From contig NZ_NOKT01000002.1 in NCBI RefSeq assembly GCF_002237655.1, forward strand, positions 124,001 through 188,000: a DNA stretch of 64,000 nt, in the 5' to 3' direction. Origin of the DNA: Streptomyces sp. XY006. GTDB lineage: Bacteria; Actinomycetota; Actinomycetes; Streptomycetales; Streptomycetaceae. Positions 1 to 9,163 of the stretch are shown piece after piece. The position numbers and the translations under genes are program-made. The stretch's first letter is position 1. Each line of letters begins with the position of its first letter. The notes under the pieces were generated by a model. The model saw only the letters and a list, made by a program, of their open reading frames with translations, did no database searches and was not told where the DNA came from.

Positions 1-413
1 ATGTCCGTGATGGCGCCGGTGCGTTGCTCCGCCCAGCGGACACGGACGCGCATGCCGGTGTGCACGGCGTCGGGGCCGGGGGCGTCGAGGGCGTGCAGCA
101 GCGCGGTGTCGGCGCCGTCGAGGCGGACCAGGACCCAGGCGAAGGGGGTGGTGAGGGGCTGGCCGCGGCGGGGGGCGTGGTTCCAGGCCCAGGTGGTGAC
201 CGTGCCGGTGGGGGCGACCTCGGTCAGGTCGCGGATCTCCTCGGCGGTGACGGGGTCGTACTCGACGGGCGGGACGAGGACGCGGCCGTCGCCGGTGCGC
301 ACGCCCAGGACGACCCGTGCGCGCAGGCCGGTGAGGAAGGCGCTCTGGACGGGGCCGAGGGAGCGGGTGAAGGGGAACTCGACGACGAGCGGGGCTTTGA
401 GGACTTCGGGCAT
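1..413 (-). CDS. DUF35 OB-fold protein (partial)
   Basis: The gene runs off the left edge, so its C-terminus is missing. The start ATG (complement of 411-413) follows GGAG at about 9 nt. The visible protein begins MPEVLKAPLVVEFPF and reads through VVLGVRTGDGRVLVPPVEYDP and TTWAWNHAPR. This matches the C-terminal OB-fold of DUF35 proteins, which accompany thiolases and MaoC/ChsH-type hydratases in acyl-CoA catabolism. No Cys4 zinc ribbon is visible in the part present. It lies 18 bp downstream of the crotonase gene on the same strand, so the two are probably co-transcribed. A role as an acyl-CoA-binding partner is inferred. Confidence 0.7.
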   Translation of the reverse strand, partial: MPEVLKAPLVVEFPFTRSLGPVQSAFLTGLRARVVLGVRTGDGRVLVPPVEYDPVTAEEIRDLTEVAPTGTVTTWAWNHAPRRGQPLTTPFAWVLVRLDGADTALLHALDAPGPDAVHTGMRVRVRWAEQRTGAITD

Positions 414-431
414 GCCGCGGGGCTCCTTCGG

Positions 432-1232
432 TCAGGCGCGCTTGTAGACGGGCGGTCGTTTCTCCGCGAAGGCGCGGGCGCCCTCCTTGGCGTCGTCGGT
501 GTCGAAGACGGGCCGGCCGCGGGCGAGTTCGGCCGCGAGGCCGTCGGACTCGGTCATGCCGGCGGTCTCGTACACGGAGGCCTTGACGGCCTCGACGGCC
601 AGCGGCCCGCAGGAGTTGACCCGCTCGGCGATCTCCAGGGCCCGGTCGAGCGCGGCGCCGTCGGGTACGACGTGGCCGATCAGGCCGATGGCGGCGGCCT
701 CGCGGGCGCTGTAGGGGCGGCCGGTGAGGAGCATTTCCAGGGCGTGGGTGCGGGGGATCTGGCGGGGCAGGCGGACCGTGGAGCCGCCGATCGGGAACAG
801 GCCGCGCCGCACCTCGAACAGGCCGAAGGTCGCGGACTCGCCGGCGACGCGGATGTCGGTGCCCTGGAGGATCTCGGTGCCGCCCGCCACGCAGGACCCC
901 TCGACGGCGGCGATCACCGGCTTGCGCGGGCGGTGGTGGCGCAGCATCGCCTTCCAGTGCAGGTCGGGGTCGGCCTTGAGCCGGTCGCGGTACTCCTCGC
1001 CCGCCATGCCGTTCCCGGCGAGGGCCTTGAGGTCCATGCCGGAGCAGAACGCACCGCCCGCGCCCGTGAGGACGATCGAGCGGACGGAGTCGTCCGCGTC
1101 GGCTTCCAGCCAGCCGTCGTGGAGGCCGACGAGCATCGGCAACGAGAGCGCGTTCCTGGCCTGCGGCCTGTTGAGCGTGAGCACCAGTGTGGCGCCTTCG
1201 CGCTGCACGGTGAGGTGTTCCGTCCCACCCAT
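432..1232 (-). CDS. Enoyl-CoA hydratase/isomerase (crotonase) family protein
   Basis: The 266-aa product has a crotonase fold. The N-terminus LTLNRPQARNALS is the family hallmark. Oxyanion-hole segments are GAGGAFCSGMDLKAL (about residues 57-71) and EGSCVAGGTEILQGTDIRVA (about 110-129). The FEVRRGLFPIGGSTVRLPR stretch follows, where the second Glu of classical hydratases would sit; it is an EVRRG-type variant, so hydratase, isomerase or another crotonase activity is possible. I chose the ATG at 1232 because GGGGAG sits 6 nt upstream; the in-frame TTG at 1238 would abut that site. It is divergent from the FadD19-like gene and precedes the DUF35 gene. A role in beta-oxidation of an unusual acyl-CoA is inferred. 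Confidence 0.88.
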   Translation of the reverse strand: MGGTEHLTVQREGATLVLTLNRPQARNALSLPMLVGLHDGWLEADADDSVRSIVLTGAGGAFCSGMDLKALAGNGMAGEEYRDRLKADPDLHWKAMLRHHRPRKPVIAAVEGSCVAGGTEILQGTDIRVAGESATFGLFEVRRGLFPIGGSTVRLPRQIPRTHALEMLLTGRPYSAREAAAIGLIGHVVPDGAALDRALEIAERVNSCGPLAVEAVKASVYETAGMTESDGLAAELARGRPVFDTDDAKEGARAFAEKRPPVYKRA

Positions 1233-1296
1233 GGCCAACTCCCCTCTCCCGGAACGAGAACAGGTTGCAGTAGGAGGTCGGGCACTTCAAGGGTTT

Positions 1297-1313
1297 TCTG
1301 ACAGGCAGTCAGA
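1297..1313. promoter_or_regulatory. 17-bp inverted-repeat operator between divergent genes
   Basis: TCTGAC-AGGCA-GTCAGA is a perfect inverted repeat in the 178-bp gap between the crotonase and FadD19-like genes. It lies 65 bp from the crotonase start and 98 bp from the ligase start. The same GGTTTTCTGA...TCAGAT frame recurs upstream of the gene starting at 10272. Size and symmetry fit a TetR-family dimer site; the regulator is not in the window. Confidence 0.65.
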
Positions 1314-1410
1314 TTTTCTGGTGCGGGCCCTTCACAGTTGTGGCGCCCTTTGCTCTGATGACCGGCGAACCGTCCGATGCCAGGCGCACGCCCCGGGGTC
1401 AGGAGGAGCG

Positions 1411-3030
1411 GTGGAGTACAACCTTGCCGACCTGTTCGAGTCGGTCGTCGACGTCGTCCCCGGCCGTGAGGCGCTCGTCCACGTCGACCATCCCGGCACG
1501 GGTACGGAGCGCCGTCTGACGTACGCGGAGCTGGACGCGGCGGCCAACCGGGTCGGTCACCACCTGCTCGACAGCGGGATACGGCCCGGTGAGCACCTCG
1601 GGCTGCACCTCTACAACTGCGTGGAGTACCTGCAGACGGTGCTCGGCTGCCTGAAGGCGCGGATCGTCCCGGTCAACGTCAACTACCGCTATGTCGAGGA
1701 GGAGTTGGCGTACCTCTACCGGGACGCGGATCTGGTCGCGCTGGTCTTCGGCGCGGAGTTCACCGACCTGGTGGCGGCGGCGCGGCCCCGGGCGGAGAAG
1801 CTGCGGCACCTGATCCGGGTGGGGACCCCGGCACCGGGCGCCGCGGTCGTGCCGTGTGCGGAGTTCGCCGGGGCGGAGGCCGCGGCATCTCCCGGGCGGG
1901 GCTTCCCGGCCCGCTCGGGCGACGACCAGTTCATCATCTACACCGGCGGTACGACCGGGATGCCCAAGGGTGTGATGTGGCGGCAGGAGGACCTGTTCTT
2001 CGCGGGTCTGGGCGGGGGTGCACCGACGGGCGAACCGGTGAAGAAACCGGAGGAGCTCGCCGAGCGGGTGGCGGCCGGCGGGGACGGGATCACCTTCTTC
2101 CCGACGGCGCCGCTGATGCACGGCACCTCCACGCTGACCGCGTTCATCGGCTTCCACTTCGGCCAGCGGGTGGTCATCCACCGCAAGTTCGTGCCCGAGG
2201 AGGTGCTGCGGACCGTGGAGAAGGAGCGGGTCAGCAGCATCTCGCTGGTGGGCGACGCGATGCTGCGGCCGCTGGTCGACGCGCTGAGCGGTCCGCTGCG
2301 GCACATCGACCGCTCGTCGCTGTTCAGCGTGTCGTCGTCCGGCGCGATCATGTCGGACACGGTGCGCCGGCAGTTCCAGGAGCTGGTGCCGAACGCCCTG
2401 CTGCTGAACAACTTCGGCTCGTCGGAGTCCGGGTTCAACGGCACGGCGACCGAGGACTCGGGGCCCGAGCGCGGCTTCCGGGTGCGGGTCAACGCCCGTA
2501 CGCAGGTGGTGGATCCCGTGACGCACGAGCCGGTGGCGGCCGGACGGGTGGGGCGGGTCGCGCAGTGCGGGCACGTCCCGCTCGGCTATTACAACGACCC
2601 GGCCAAGACCGCCGAGACCTTCTTCGAGAGGGACGGCGAGCGGTGGGTGCTGCTCGGGGACATGGCCACCGTCGACGCGGAGGGCGTGGTCACCGTCCTC
2701 GGCCGGGGCTCGCAGTGCATCAACACCGGCGGCGAGAAGGTGTACCCGGAGGAGGTCGAGCAGGCACTCAAGGCCCACCCGGACGTCTACGACGCGCTGG
2801 TGGCCGGGGTGCCGGATCCCCGGTGGGGCCACCATGTGGCGGCCGTGGTGCAACTGCGCGAGGGGGCGGCGCGGCCGTCGCTGGAGGACATCCGCACGCA
2901 CTGCCGGGACCGGCTCGCCGGGTACAAGATCCCGCGGCAGCTGGTGATCACGGACGAGGTGCGGCGGTCGCCGAGCGGCAAGGCGGACTACCGGTGGGCG
3001 CGGGAGGTGGCGGCGGCTGCGGACGGGTGA
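1411..3030 (+). CDS. Acyl-CoA synthetase, FadD19-like
   Basis: This 539-aa ANL-superfamily ligase activates a carboxylic acid to its CoA ester through an acyl-adenylate. The P-loop IIYTGGTTGMPKGVMW is at about residues 174-189, the A5-type segment NNFGSSESGFNGT follows, then GRGSQCINTGGEKVYPEEVE. The catalytic-lysine tail is RSPSGKADYRW. TGGTTG in place of TSGTTG and the INTGGEKVYPEEVE segment are as I recall in FadD19/FadD17, the steroid side-chain CoA ligases of mycobacteria; steroid specificity is only inferred. The GTG start follows AGGAGG at 1401-1406. It is divergent from the crotonase gene and shares its operator region. Confidence 0.85.
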   Translation: MEYNLADLFESVVDVVPGREALVHVDHPGTGTERRLTYAELDAAANRVGHHLLDSGIRPGEHLGLHLYNCVEYLQTVLGCLKARIVPVNVNYRYVEEELAYLYRDADLVALVFGAEFTDLVAAARPRAEKLRHLIRVGTPAPGAAVVPCAEFAGAEAAASPGRGFPARSGDDQFIIYTGGTTGMPKGVMWRQEDLFFAGLGGGAPTGEPVKKPEELAERVAAGGDGITFFPTAPLMHGTSTLTAFIGFHFGQRVVIHRKFVPEEVLRTVEKERVSSISLVGDAMLRPLVDALSGPLRHIDRSSLFSVSSSGAIMSDTVRRQFQELVPNALLLNNFGSSESGFNGTATEDSGPERGFRVRVNARTQVVDPVTHEPVAAGRVGRVAQCGHVPLGYYNDPAKTAETFFERDGERWVLLGDMATVDAEGVVTVLGRGSQCINTGGEKVYPEEVEQALKAHPDVYDALVAGVPDPRWGHHVAAVVQLREGAARPSLEDIRTHCRDRLAGYKIPRQLVITDEVRRSPSGKADYRWAREVAAAADG

Positions 3031-3054
3031 TTCACCGGCCCGGTGATTGAACCC
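3025..3054. terminator. Imperfect hairpin after the FadD19-like gene
   Basis: The core TCACCGGCCCGGTGA (3032-3046) is a perfect 7+1+7 palindrome extended by GGGT/ACCC. It starts at the stop codon and precedes the next gene by about 90 bp. No T-tract follows. It may be a Streptomyces-type terminator or an operator for the downstream gene. Confidence 0.4.
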
Positions 3055-3144
3055 GAGGTGACGTACGGACGTACTGGTGGTGGCAGGCTCGGCACTGGGC
3101 TCTGTTTGCCATGCCATCGCACGACCGCACGGAAGGACCACCGG

Positions 3145-5121
3145 GTGTCGCTCTTCACTCGCCCGCATCAGCAGCCGGACCGAACCGAGGGCGGAGCGGA
3201 ACCGGACGCCGGCACGGAGACGGCGGGGCCGGACGGGACGCCCCGGGCGAAGGACGACGACGCCGCCGACACGGGCACGACGGACCGGGACACGGACACC
3301 GCGACGACCGACCCCGGCGCAGACACCGCCGCGACCGACCCGGCCCCGGACGCCACCACGCCCGACCCGGACCCGGACGCCACCGTGACGGCGAAGCCGG
3401 ATGACCGGGCCGGTGTGGTGGAGGCGCGGGACGGGTCCGGCGGCACGGGCGGCACGGCGCGGGGGGCCGGGGCCCGGTGGTTCGGCCGGTGGCTGCGTCA
3501 TCCGCGGGCCGTGCGGGGCGTCTCCGTGGGGACGACCGTGCTGGCCGGGCTGCTCGTGGTGTTCGCGCTGCTCGTGCCCAACCGGATCGAGCGGATCGAG
3601 TTCGCCTCGTTCCTGCGGATCCCCGCCGAAGGGGTGCTGCTCGCGGGCCTGCTGCTCGCGCTCCCCGCACGCCCCCGGCGGATCACGGCCGTCGTGGCGG
3701 GCGCGTTCCTCGGGCTGATCACGATCCTGAAGTTCGTCGACATGGGCTTCTACCAGGTGCTGGCCCGGCCGTTCGACCTGGTCCTGGACTGGATCCTCAT
3801 CGAGCATGCCACCGACTTCCTCCGCGAGACCTTCGGCCGTACCGGCCAAGTGCTGGCCGTCATCGGCGTGATCGTCCTCTTCGTCGCCGTGCTCGTGCTC
3901 ACCACGCTCTCGGTCGTGCGGCTGACGAACCTGATGGTGCGCCACCGGCCGGTCGCCGCCCGTACGACCCTGATCCTCGGCACGGCGTGGATCACCTGCA
4001 TGACCCTGGGCCTGCAGCTCGGCACGGTGCCGATCGCCACCAAGGGCAACGCCGAGTTCATCGGCAACCGGGTGGAGCAGGTCCGCGCGGGACTGGCGGA
4101 CGCCCGCGTCTTCGAGAAGCAGGCCGCCGTGGACGCCTTCGCGAAGACACCGCCCGACCAGCTGCTGACCGGACTGCGCGGCAAGGACGTGCTGTTCACC
4201 TTCATCGAGAGCTACGGCCGGGTGGCAATCGACGACCCGGCGATGGCGGAGCAGACCGACGCCGTGCTCGCGGAGGGCACCAGCCGGCTGCAGTCGGCCG
4301 GGTTCGCGTCGCGCAGCGGCTGGCTTCAGTCGCCGGTGACGGGCGCCGGCAGCTGGCTCGCCCACTCGACGTTCCTGTCCGGACTGTGGATCAAGAACCA
4401 GCAGCGGTACCGCAGTCTGACCACGAGCGACCGGATGACGCTGACCAAGTACTTCGGCAGGACGGGTGCCTGGCGGACCGTCGGCATCGTGCCCGGGGTA
4501 CGGCGGGCCTGGCCGGAAGGCCGGTTCTTCGGCCTGGACCACATCTACGACTCCGAGCACCTCGGCTACCACGGGCCGTACTTCAGCTGGACGCCCGTGC
4601 CCGACCAGTTCAGCATGGAGGCCTTCCAGCGCCTGGAGCACGGCAGGAAGGACCGTGAGCCGATCATGGCGGAGATCATCCTGGCCTCCAGCCACAACCC
4701 CTGGTCGCCCATCGCCCACATGATCGACTGGGAGGACCTCGGCGACGGCTCGGTGTTCCACCGGATCAAGAAGGAGGGCACGAACCCGGCCGAGGTCTGG
4801 AAGGACCCGGAGAAGGTGCGCGCCGAGTACCGCAAGGCCATCGAGTACTCGATCCGCAGCCTGACCGAGTGGATGGAGCGCTACGGCGACGAGGACACGG
4901 TGCTGGTCTTCCTCGGCGACCACCAGCCGGTGCCGACCGTCACCGCCGGGGACACCGGCAAGGACGTGCCGATCAGCATCGTCGCCAAGGACCCGAAGGT
5001 CCTGGACCGCGTCGCCGACTGGGGCTGGACGGACGGTCTGAAGCCGGCCAAGGACGCGCCCCGTTGGGGCATGGACAAGTTCCGCGACCGTTTCATGACG
5101 GCGTACGGCCCGCAGCCCTGA
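3145..5121 (+). CDS. Membrane sulfatase/phosphoglycerol-transferase-like protein
   Basis: The 658-aa protein of the alkaline-phosphatase/sulfatase superfamily starts at GTG 3145, with GGAAGGA 8 nt upstream. Residues about 5-105 are a low-complexity Asp/Thr/Ala/Pro tail. About 130-290 carries several hydrophobic segments (for example VLAGLLVVFALLVP and VLAVIGVIVLFVAVLVL). The exported catalytic domain follows, with VLFTFIESYGR (first metal site), SWLAHSTFLSGLW (likely Ser/Thr nucleophile) and VLVFLGDHQPVPT (second metal site). LtaS-like enzymes share this plan, so transfer or hydrolysis of phosphoglycerol, phosphoethanolamine or sulfate groups at the cell surface is plausible. The substrate is unknown. 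Confidence 0.8.
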   Translation: MSLFTRPHQQPDRTEGGAEPDAGTETAGPDGTPRAKDDDAADTGTTDRDTDTATTDPGADTAATDPAPDATTPDPDPDATVTAKPDDRAGVVEARDGSGGTGGTARGAGARWFGRWLRHPRAVRGVSVGTTVLAGLLVVFALLVPNRIERIEFASFLRIPAEGVLLAGLLLALPARPRRITAVVAGAFLGLITILKFVDMGFYQVLARPFDLVLDWILIEHATDFLRETFGRTGQVLAVIGVIVLFVAVLVLTTLSVVRLTNLMVRHRPVAARTTLILGTAWITCMTLGLQLGTVPIATKGNAEFIGNRVEQVRAGLADARVFEKQAAVDAFAKTPPDQLLTGLRGKDVLFTFIESYGRVAIDDPAMAEQTDAVLAEGTSRLQSAGFASRSGWLQSPVTGAGSWLAHSTFLSGLWIKNQQRYRSLTTSDRMTLTKYFGRTGAWRTVGIVPGVRRAWPEGRFFGLDHIYDSEHLGYHGPYFSWTPVPDQFSMEAFQRLEHGRKDREPIMAEIILASSHNPWSPIAHMIDWEDLGDGSVFHRIKKEGTNPAEVWKDPEKVRAEYRKAIEYSIRSLTEWMERYGDEDTVLVFLGDHQPVPTVTAGDTGKDVPISIVAKDPKVLDRVADWGWTDGLKPAKDAPRWGMDKFRDRFMTAYGPQP

Positions 5122-5160
5122 CGAGCCCGGCCCGCCGACGGCCACCCGAATCCCCTGCGG

Positions 5161-5994
5161 TCAGGAGAAGAAGGCCGACACGCGGCGCGTGAACCACTCC
5201 GGGTCGTCGAGCCACGGGTAGTGCCCCGCGCCCGGCTGCACCACGCACTCCGCGTGCGGGAAGACGCCGGCGGTGCGGCGGGCCAGGGCCGGGGACGGTC
5301 CACCGTCGGCCCCGCCGGCCAGGACAAGCACGGGCGCGGCCAGCCGCGCCAGGGCGTCGCGGGTCGCCTCCGGGTCGTAGGCGCCGTCCCCGCCGTAGAC
5401 GTCGGCCGCCTCGTCGTTGGTCTCGGCCTCTTCGCGATCGGCGTGGGCGCGGGCGGTGTCGTCCCAGCGCCCGTGGAAGAACGGCACGAACACCGGGTCG
5501 AAGTCGCCCGAACCGTCCAGCCAGGCCTCGAACGCCGGGAACGCCTCCGCGAACCAGGGTTCCGAGGCCCTCATCCGGGCCGCCGTACGCCGGTCGTCGG
5601 CCGTCGCGGGCCACCCCAGTGCCCACGGGGTGGCGGTGACCAGCGCGAGGCGTGCGATCCGCCGCGGGTAACGGGCCGCGTAGAGCAGGGCGAGACTGCC
5701 GCCCGCCGAGTGCGCTAGCAGGTCCATCCGCTCCAGCCCCAGCCGGATCCGCAGCGCCTCGACGTCGTCCACGAGCCGGTCACAGCGGTACGTGGCCGGG
5801 TCCGCGGGCACCCCGGACTCGCCGGTGCCGCGCAGGTCGAGCAGCACCAGCCGCCGGTGGGCGTCCAGTCCGCCGAGGTTCCCGAGGTAGGCGGAGGCCC
5901 GCATGGGGCCGTCGGGCAGCACGATCAGCGGCTCGCCCTCGCCGCGTACGTGGAAGGCGAGCCGGGTCCCGTCCGGGGCGGGGAAGGTCGGCAT
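5161..5994 (-). CDS. Alpha/beta-fold hydrolase
   Basis: This 277-aa hydrolase has the oxyanion region VLPDGPMRASAYL, the DLRGTGES turn (about residues 53-60), the nucleophile elbow LLAHSAGGS (about 94-102) and the catalytic His in GAGHYPWLDDPEWF near the C-terminus. The acid residue is probably the Asp in VLAGGADGG. RGTGES and the long cap are typical of proline iminopeptidase-like and ester hydrolases. AGGA lies about 8 nt before the ATG. It is the last gene of a minus-strand run (10272 to 5161), 55 bp after an acyl-CoA synthetase, so a thioesterase or ester-cleaving role in that pathway is reasonable but unproven. Confidence 0.82.
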   Translation of the reverse strand: MPTFPAPDGTRLAFHVRGEGEPLIVLPDGPMRASAYLGNLGGLDAHRRLVLLDLRGTGESGVPADPATYRCDRLVDDVEALRIRLGLERMDLLAHSAGGSLALLYAARYPRRIARLALVTATPWALGWPATADDRRTAARMRASEPWFAEAFPAFEAWLDGSGDFDPVFVPFFHGRWDDTARAHADREEAETNDEAADVYGGDGAYDPEATRDALARLAAPVLVLAGGADGGPSPALARRTAGVFPHAECVVQPGAGHYPWLDDPEWFTRRVSAFFS

Positions 5995-6049
5995 GTCGTC
6001 GATCCTGGTGGCCGGGGGCGGTTCGGCACAAGCGGGGGGTCCGGCCGGG

Positions 6050-7552
6050 CTAGGCCTTTGCGAGTTCGTCCCTGAGCCGGCGCTTGAGGATCTTCCCGCT
6101 GGCGTTGCGCGGGAGTTCGTCCACGAACACCACGCGTTTCGGCGCCTTGAACGGCGTGAGCCGCTCGCGGACGTGGTCGATCAGCTCTGCCTCCGTGACC
6201 TCCCCGCGCGGGACGACGATCGCCGTCACGGCCTCGATCCAGCGCTCGTCCGGCAGGCCCACGACCGCCGCCTCGGCGACGCCGGGGTGGGTGTACAGCG
6301 CGTCCTCGACCTGGCGGGAGGCGATGACGACTCCGCCGGAGTTGATGACGTCCTTCACCCGGTCGACGATCGTGAAGTAGCCGTGGGCGTCGCGCACGGC
6401 GAGGTCGCCGGAGCGGAACCAGCCGTCGCGGAAGGCCTCGGCGGTCTCCTCGGGCTTGTCCCAGTAGCCCTCGCACAGTTGCGGGGACCGGTAGACGATC
6501 TCGCCGGGCGTGCCGTCGGGGACGTCCTTGCCGTCCTCGTCGACCACCCGGGCGTCGACGAACAGCACGGGACGGCCGCAGGAGTCCATGCGGCCCTTGT
6601 GCTCGTCGGGTGCGAGGACCGTGGCCAGGGGCCCGATCTCGCTCTGGCCGAAGCAGTTGTAGAAGGCCAGGTCCGGCAGCCGCGCCCGCAGCCGTTCGAG
6701 GACCGGGACCGGCATGATCGACGCCCCGTAGTAGGCCTTGCGCAGGCCGCTCAGGTCGCGGGTGGCGAAGTCGGCGCGGTGGGAGAGGGCGATCCAGACG
6801 GTGGGCGGGGCGAACAGGCTGTCGACACGGCCCGCTTCGACGAGGTCGAGGAGCCGGTCGCCGTCGGGTGCGTCGAGGATGACGTTCGTCGCGCCGACGG
6901 CGAGGTAGGGCACCAGGAAGACGTGCATCTGCGCCGAGTGGTACAGCGGCAGCGCGTGCGCGGGACGGTCGCCGGCGCTCAGGTCGAGGGCGGTGATCGC
7001 GCTCAGGTACTCGTGCACCAGGGCCCGGTGCGTCATCATCGCGCCCTTGGGCAGGGCGGTCGTCCCGGACGTGTACAGCAGTTGCACGAGGTCCTCGGTA
7101 CGCGGCTCGGGCCCGTCGTACGCGGGTGCCCCGTCCAGCCGCGCGAGCAGCGAGTCGTCCGCCTCGCGCAGGGGCAGGGTCCGTACGCCGCCGGGGAGCC
7201 GGCCGGCCAGGTCCGGGTCGGCGAGGACCAGGGAGCTGCCCGACTGGCCGACGATGTAGGCCAGGTCGTCGCCGGTGAGGTTCTGGTTGACGGGGACGTG
7301 GACCAGGCCCGCCCGGGCGCAGGCCAGGAAGGCGATCAGGTAGGCGTCGGAGTTGTGGCCGTAGGCGCCGACCCGGTCCCCGGGGGTGAGCCCCTGGCCG
7401 AGGAGGACGCTCGCCGCGCAGGAGACGGCGGAGTCGAGTTCGTCGTACGTCCAGGTGCGGTCGCCGTACTCGACCGCGACGCGCGCCGGGGTGCGCCGGG
7501 CGCTGCGCCGCAGGACTCCGTCTACCGTGCTGCCGTGTCCGGGCGTCGTCAT
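6050..7552 (-). CDS. Acyl-CoA synthetase (AMP-forming)
   Basis: This 500-aa ANL ligase has the P-loop LLYTSGTTALPKGAMMTHR (about residues 164-182), the A5 segment FYNCFGQSEIGPL, YRSPQLCEGYW, the hinge VDRVKDVINSGG and the C-terminal catalytic lysine in RNASGKILKRRLRDEL. The ATG at 7552 (AGGA about 9 nt upstream) is preferred to the in-frame GTG at 7573, which lacks an upstream site. It is the third gene of the minus-strand operon, 51 bp after another acyl-CoA synthetase. Two paralogous ligases in one transcript suggest different substrates. Substrate type cannot be read from the sequence. Confidence 0.85.
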   Translation of the reverse strand: MTTPGHGSTVDGVLRRSARRTPARVAVEYGDRTWTYDELDSAVSCAASVLLGQGLTPGDRVGAYGHNSDAYLIAFLACARAGLVHVPVNQNLTGDDLAYIVGQSGSSLVLADPDLAGRLPGGVRTLPLREADDSLLARLDGAPAYDGPEPRTEDLVQLLYTSGTTALPKGAMMTHRALVHEYLSAITALDLSAGDRPAHALPLYHSAQMHVFLVPYLAVGATNVILDAPDGDRLLDLVEAGRVDSLFAPPTVWIALSHRADFATRDLSGLRKAYYGASIMPVPVLERLRARLPDLAFYNCFGQSEIGPLATVLAPDEHKGRMDSCGRPVLFVDARVVDEDGKDVPDGTPGEIVYRSPQLCEGYWDKPEETAEAFRDGWFRSGDLAVRDAHGYFTIVDRVKDVINSGGVVIASRQVEDALYTHPGVAEAAVVGLPDERWIEAVTAIVVPRGEVTEAELIDHVRERLTPFKAPKRVVFVDELPRNASGKILKRRLRDELAKA

Positions 7553-7603
7553 GACACATGATCCTGGGCTCACCGCCGGGGCGGGTCAAGGCACCTCGTC
7601 GTG

Positions 7604-9163
7604 TCACATCCCGCGGTCCCGCCCCGCCCAGTACGGCTCCCGCAGACGCCGCTTGTACAGCTTGCCGTTGGGGTCGCGGGGCATCTCGGCGATGAAGTCG
7701 ACGCTGCGGGGCCGTTTGTATCCGGCGAGACGGTGGGCGCAGTGGTCGAGGAGGTCGGCCGCGAGGGCCGGTCCGGGCCGGTGCCCGGGGGCGGGTTCGA
7801 CGACGGCCTTCACCTCCTCGCCCCAGTCGTCGTGCGGGATGCCGAAGACGGCGGCGTCGGCGACGGCCGGGTGGGCGAGCAGGGCCGACTCGATCTCGGC
7901 GGGGTAGATGTTCACCCCACCGGAGATGATCAGGTCGATCTTGCGGTCGCGCAGGAAGAGGTAGCCGTCCTCGTCGAGGTGGCCGAGGTCGCCGACGGTG
8001 AAGAAGTCGCCGATGCGGTTCCTGCGGGTCTTGGCCTCGTCCTTGTGGTACGAGAAGCCGCCGGTGGTCATCTTCATGTAGACGGTGCCCAGTTCACCGG
8101 GCGGCAGCCGGTTGCCGTCGTCGTCGAAGACCGCGAGTTCGCTGATGGGCCAGGCCTTGCCGACGGTGCCGGGCTTCTTGAGCCAGTCCTCGGCGGTGGC
8201 GAAGGCGCCGCCGCCCTCGCTGGCCGCGTAGTACTCCTCCACGCAGGGCCCCCACCAGTCGAGCATGGCCCGTTTGACGTGGTCGGGGCAGGGGGCGGCG
8301 CCGTGGATGGCGTGCCGCATGGAGGAGACGTCGTAGCGGGCCTTCACCTCGTCGGGCAGGGCCAGCAGCCGGTGGAACTGGGTGGGGACCATGTGGGTGT
8401 GGGTGCAGCGGTGGGCGTCGATGAGGCGGAGCATCTCCTCGGGTGTCCACTTGTCCATCAGGACGAGCCGGTGCCCGATGTGCAGGGACGCGCCGGCGAA
8501 CTGGAGCACGGCCGTGTGGTACAGCGGCGAGCACACCAGGTGCACGTTGTCGTCGAACGGCCGGATGCCGAAGATGCCGAGGAAGCCGCCGAGGTAGGCC
8601 TCCTCCGGTGGCTTTCCGGGCAGCGGGCGGCGGATGCCGCGGGGGCGGCCGGTGGTGCCGGAGGTGTAGTTCATGACCCAGCCGAGGGTGCGGTCGGCGG
8701 GCGGCGACTCGGGCTGCCCGGCGAGGAGTTCGGCGTACGGGCGGAATCCCTCGACGGTGCCGACGGCGTAGCGGTGGGTGTCCGGCAGGGCGGCCTCGTC
8801 GGCGGCGGCGCGGGCCGCGTCGGCGAAGCGCTCGTGGGCCAGCAGGACCTTGGCGCCGGAGTCGGAGACGATCCAGGCGATCTCCGGGCCGACCAGGTGG
8901 TGGTTGACGGGGACGAGGTAGAACCCGGCCTGGCTGGCGGCCAGGTAGGCGGTCAGGAACTCGACGCCGTTGGGCAGGACCACCGCGAAGGTGTCGCCGC
9001 GGCGCAGGCCGGCCGCGCGCAGGCCGTGCACGAGCCGGTTGGCGGCGGCGTGCAGGCGTCCCGCGGTCCACTCCTCCCCGTCGGGTGCGACGAGGACCGT
9101 GCGGCCGGGGTCCTGTGCGGCCTGGGCCCAGAAGCCCGCCGGAGGTGTGCTCACCGTGCTCAC
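7604..9163 (-). CDS. Acyl-CoA synthetase (AMP-forming), FadD family
   Basis: This 519-aa ANL ligase has the P-loop MNYTSGTTGRPRGIRRPL (about residues 178-195); an Arg replaces the usual Lys after the Gly-rich turn. The A5-type segment is EEYYAASEGGG, the hinge is LRDRKIDLIISGGVNIYPAE and the C-terminal lysine lies in DPNGKLYKRRLREPYW. The GTG start follows GGAAGGAG at 9 nt. Its first four bases overlap the stop of the upstream gene (GTGA), a sign of translational coupling. EEYYAASEG with GGVNIYPAE resembles actinobacterial FadD4/FadD13-like enzymes; the assignment to a numbered FadD is not secure. Confidence 0.85.
   Translation of the reverse strand: MSTVSTPPAGFWAQAAQDPGRTVLVAPDGEEWTAGRLHAAANRLVHGLRAAGLRRGDTFAVVLPNGVEFLTAYLAASQAGFYLVPVNHHLVGPEIAWIVSDSGAKVLLAHERFADAARAAADEAALPDTHRYAVGTVEGFRPYAELLAGQPESPPADRTLGWVMNYTSGTTGRPRGIRRPLPGKPPEEAYLGGFLGIFGIRPFDDNVHLVCSPLYHTAVLQFAGASLHIGHRLVLMDKWTPEEMLRLIDAHRCTHTHMVPTQFHRLLALPDEVKARYDVSSMRHAIHGAAPCPDHVKRAMLDWWGPCVEEYYAASEGGGAFATAEDWLKKPGTVGKAWPISELAVFDDDGNRLPPGELGTVYMKMTTGGFSYHKDEAKTRRNRIGDFFTVGDLGHLDEDGYLFLRDRKIDLIISGGVNIYPAEIESALLAHPAVADAAVFGIPHDDWGEEVKAVVEPAPGHRPGPALAADLLDHCAHRLAGYKRPRSVDFIAEMPRDPNGKLYKRRLREPYWAGRDRGM

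Noticed and set aside
1256..1269. Second KstR-type box, GAGAACAGGTTGCA
   Set aside because: It lacks the outer T of TnnAACnnGTTnnA and is not palindromic beyond the core. A better operator lies nearby at 1297.
1399..5145. Minus-strand open frame of 1248 codons
   Set aside because: It is antisense to two well-supported plus-strand genes and has the His/Arg/Pro-rich composition of a GC-bias shadow frame.
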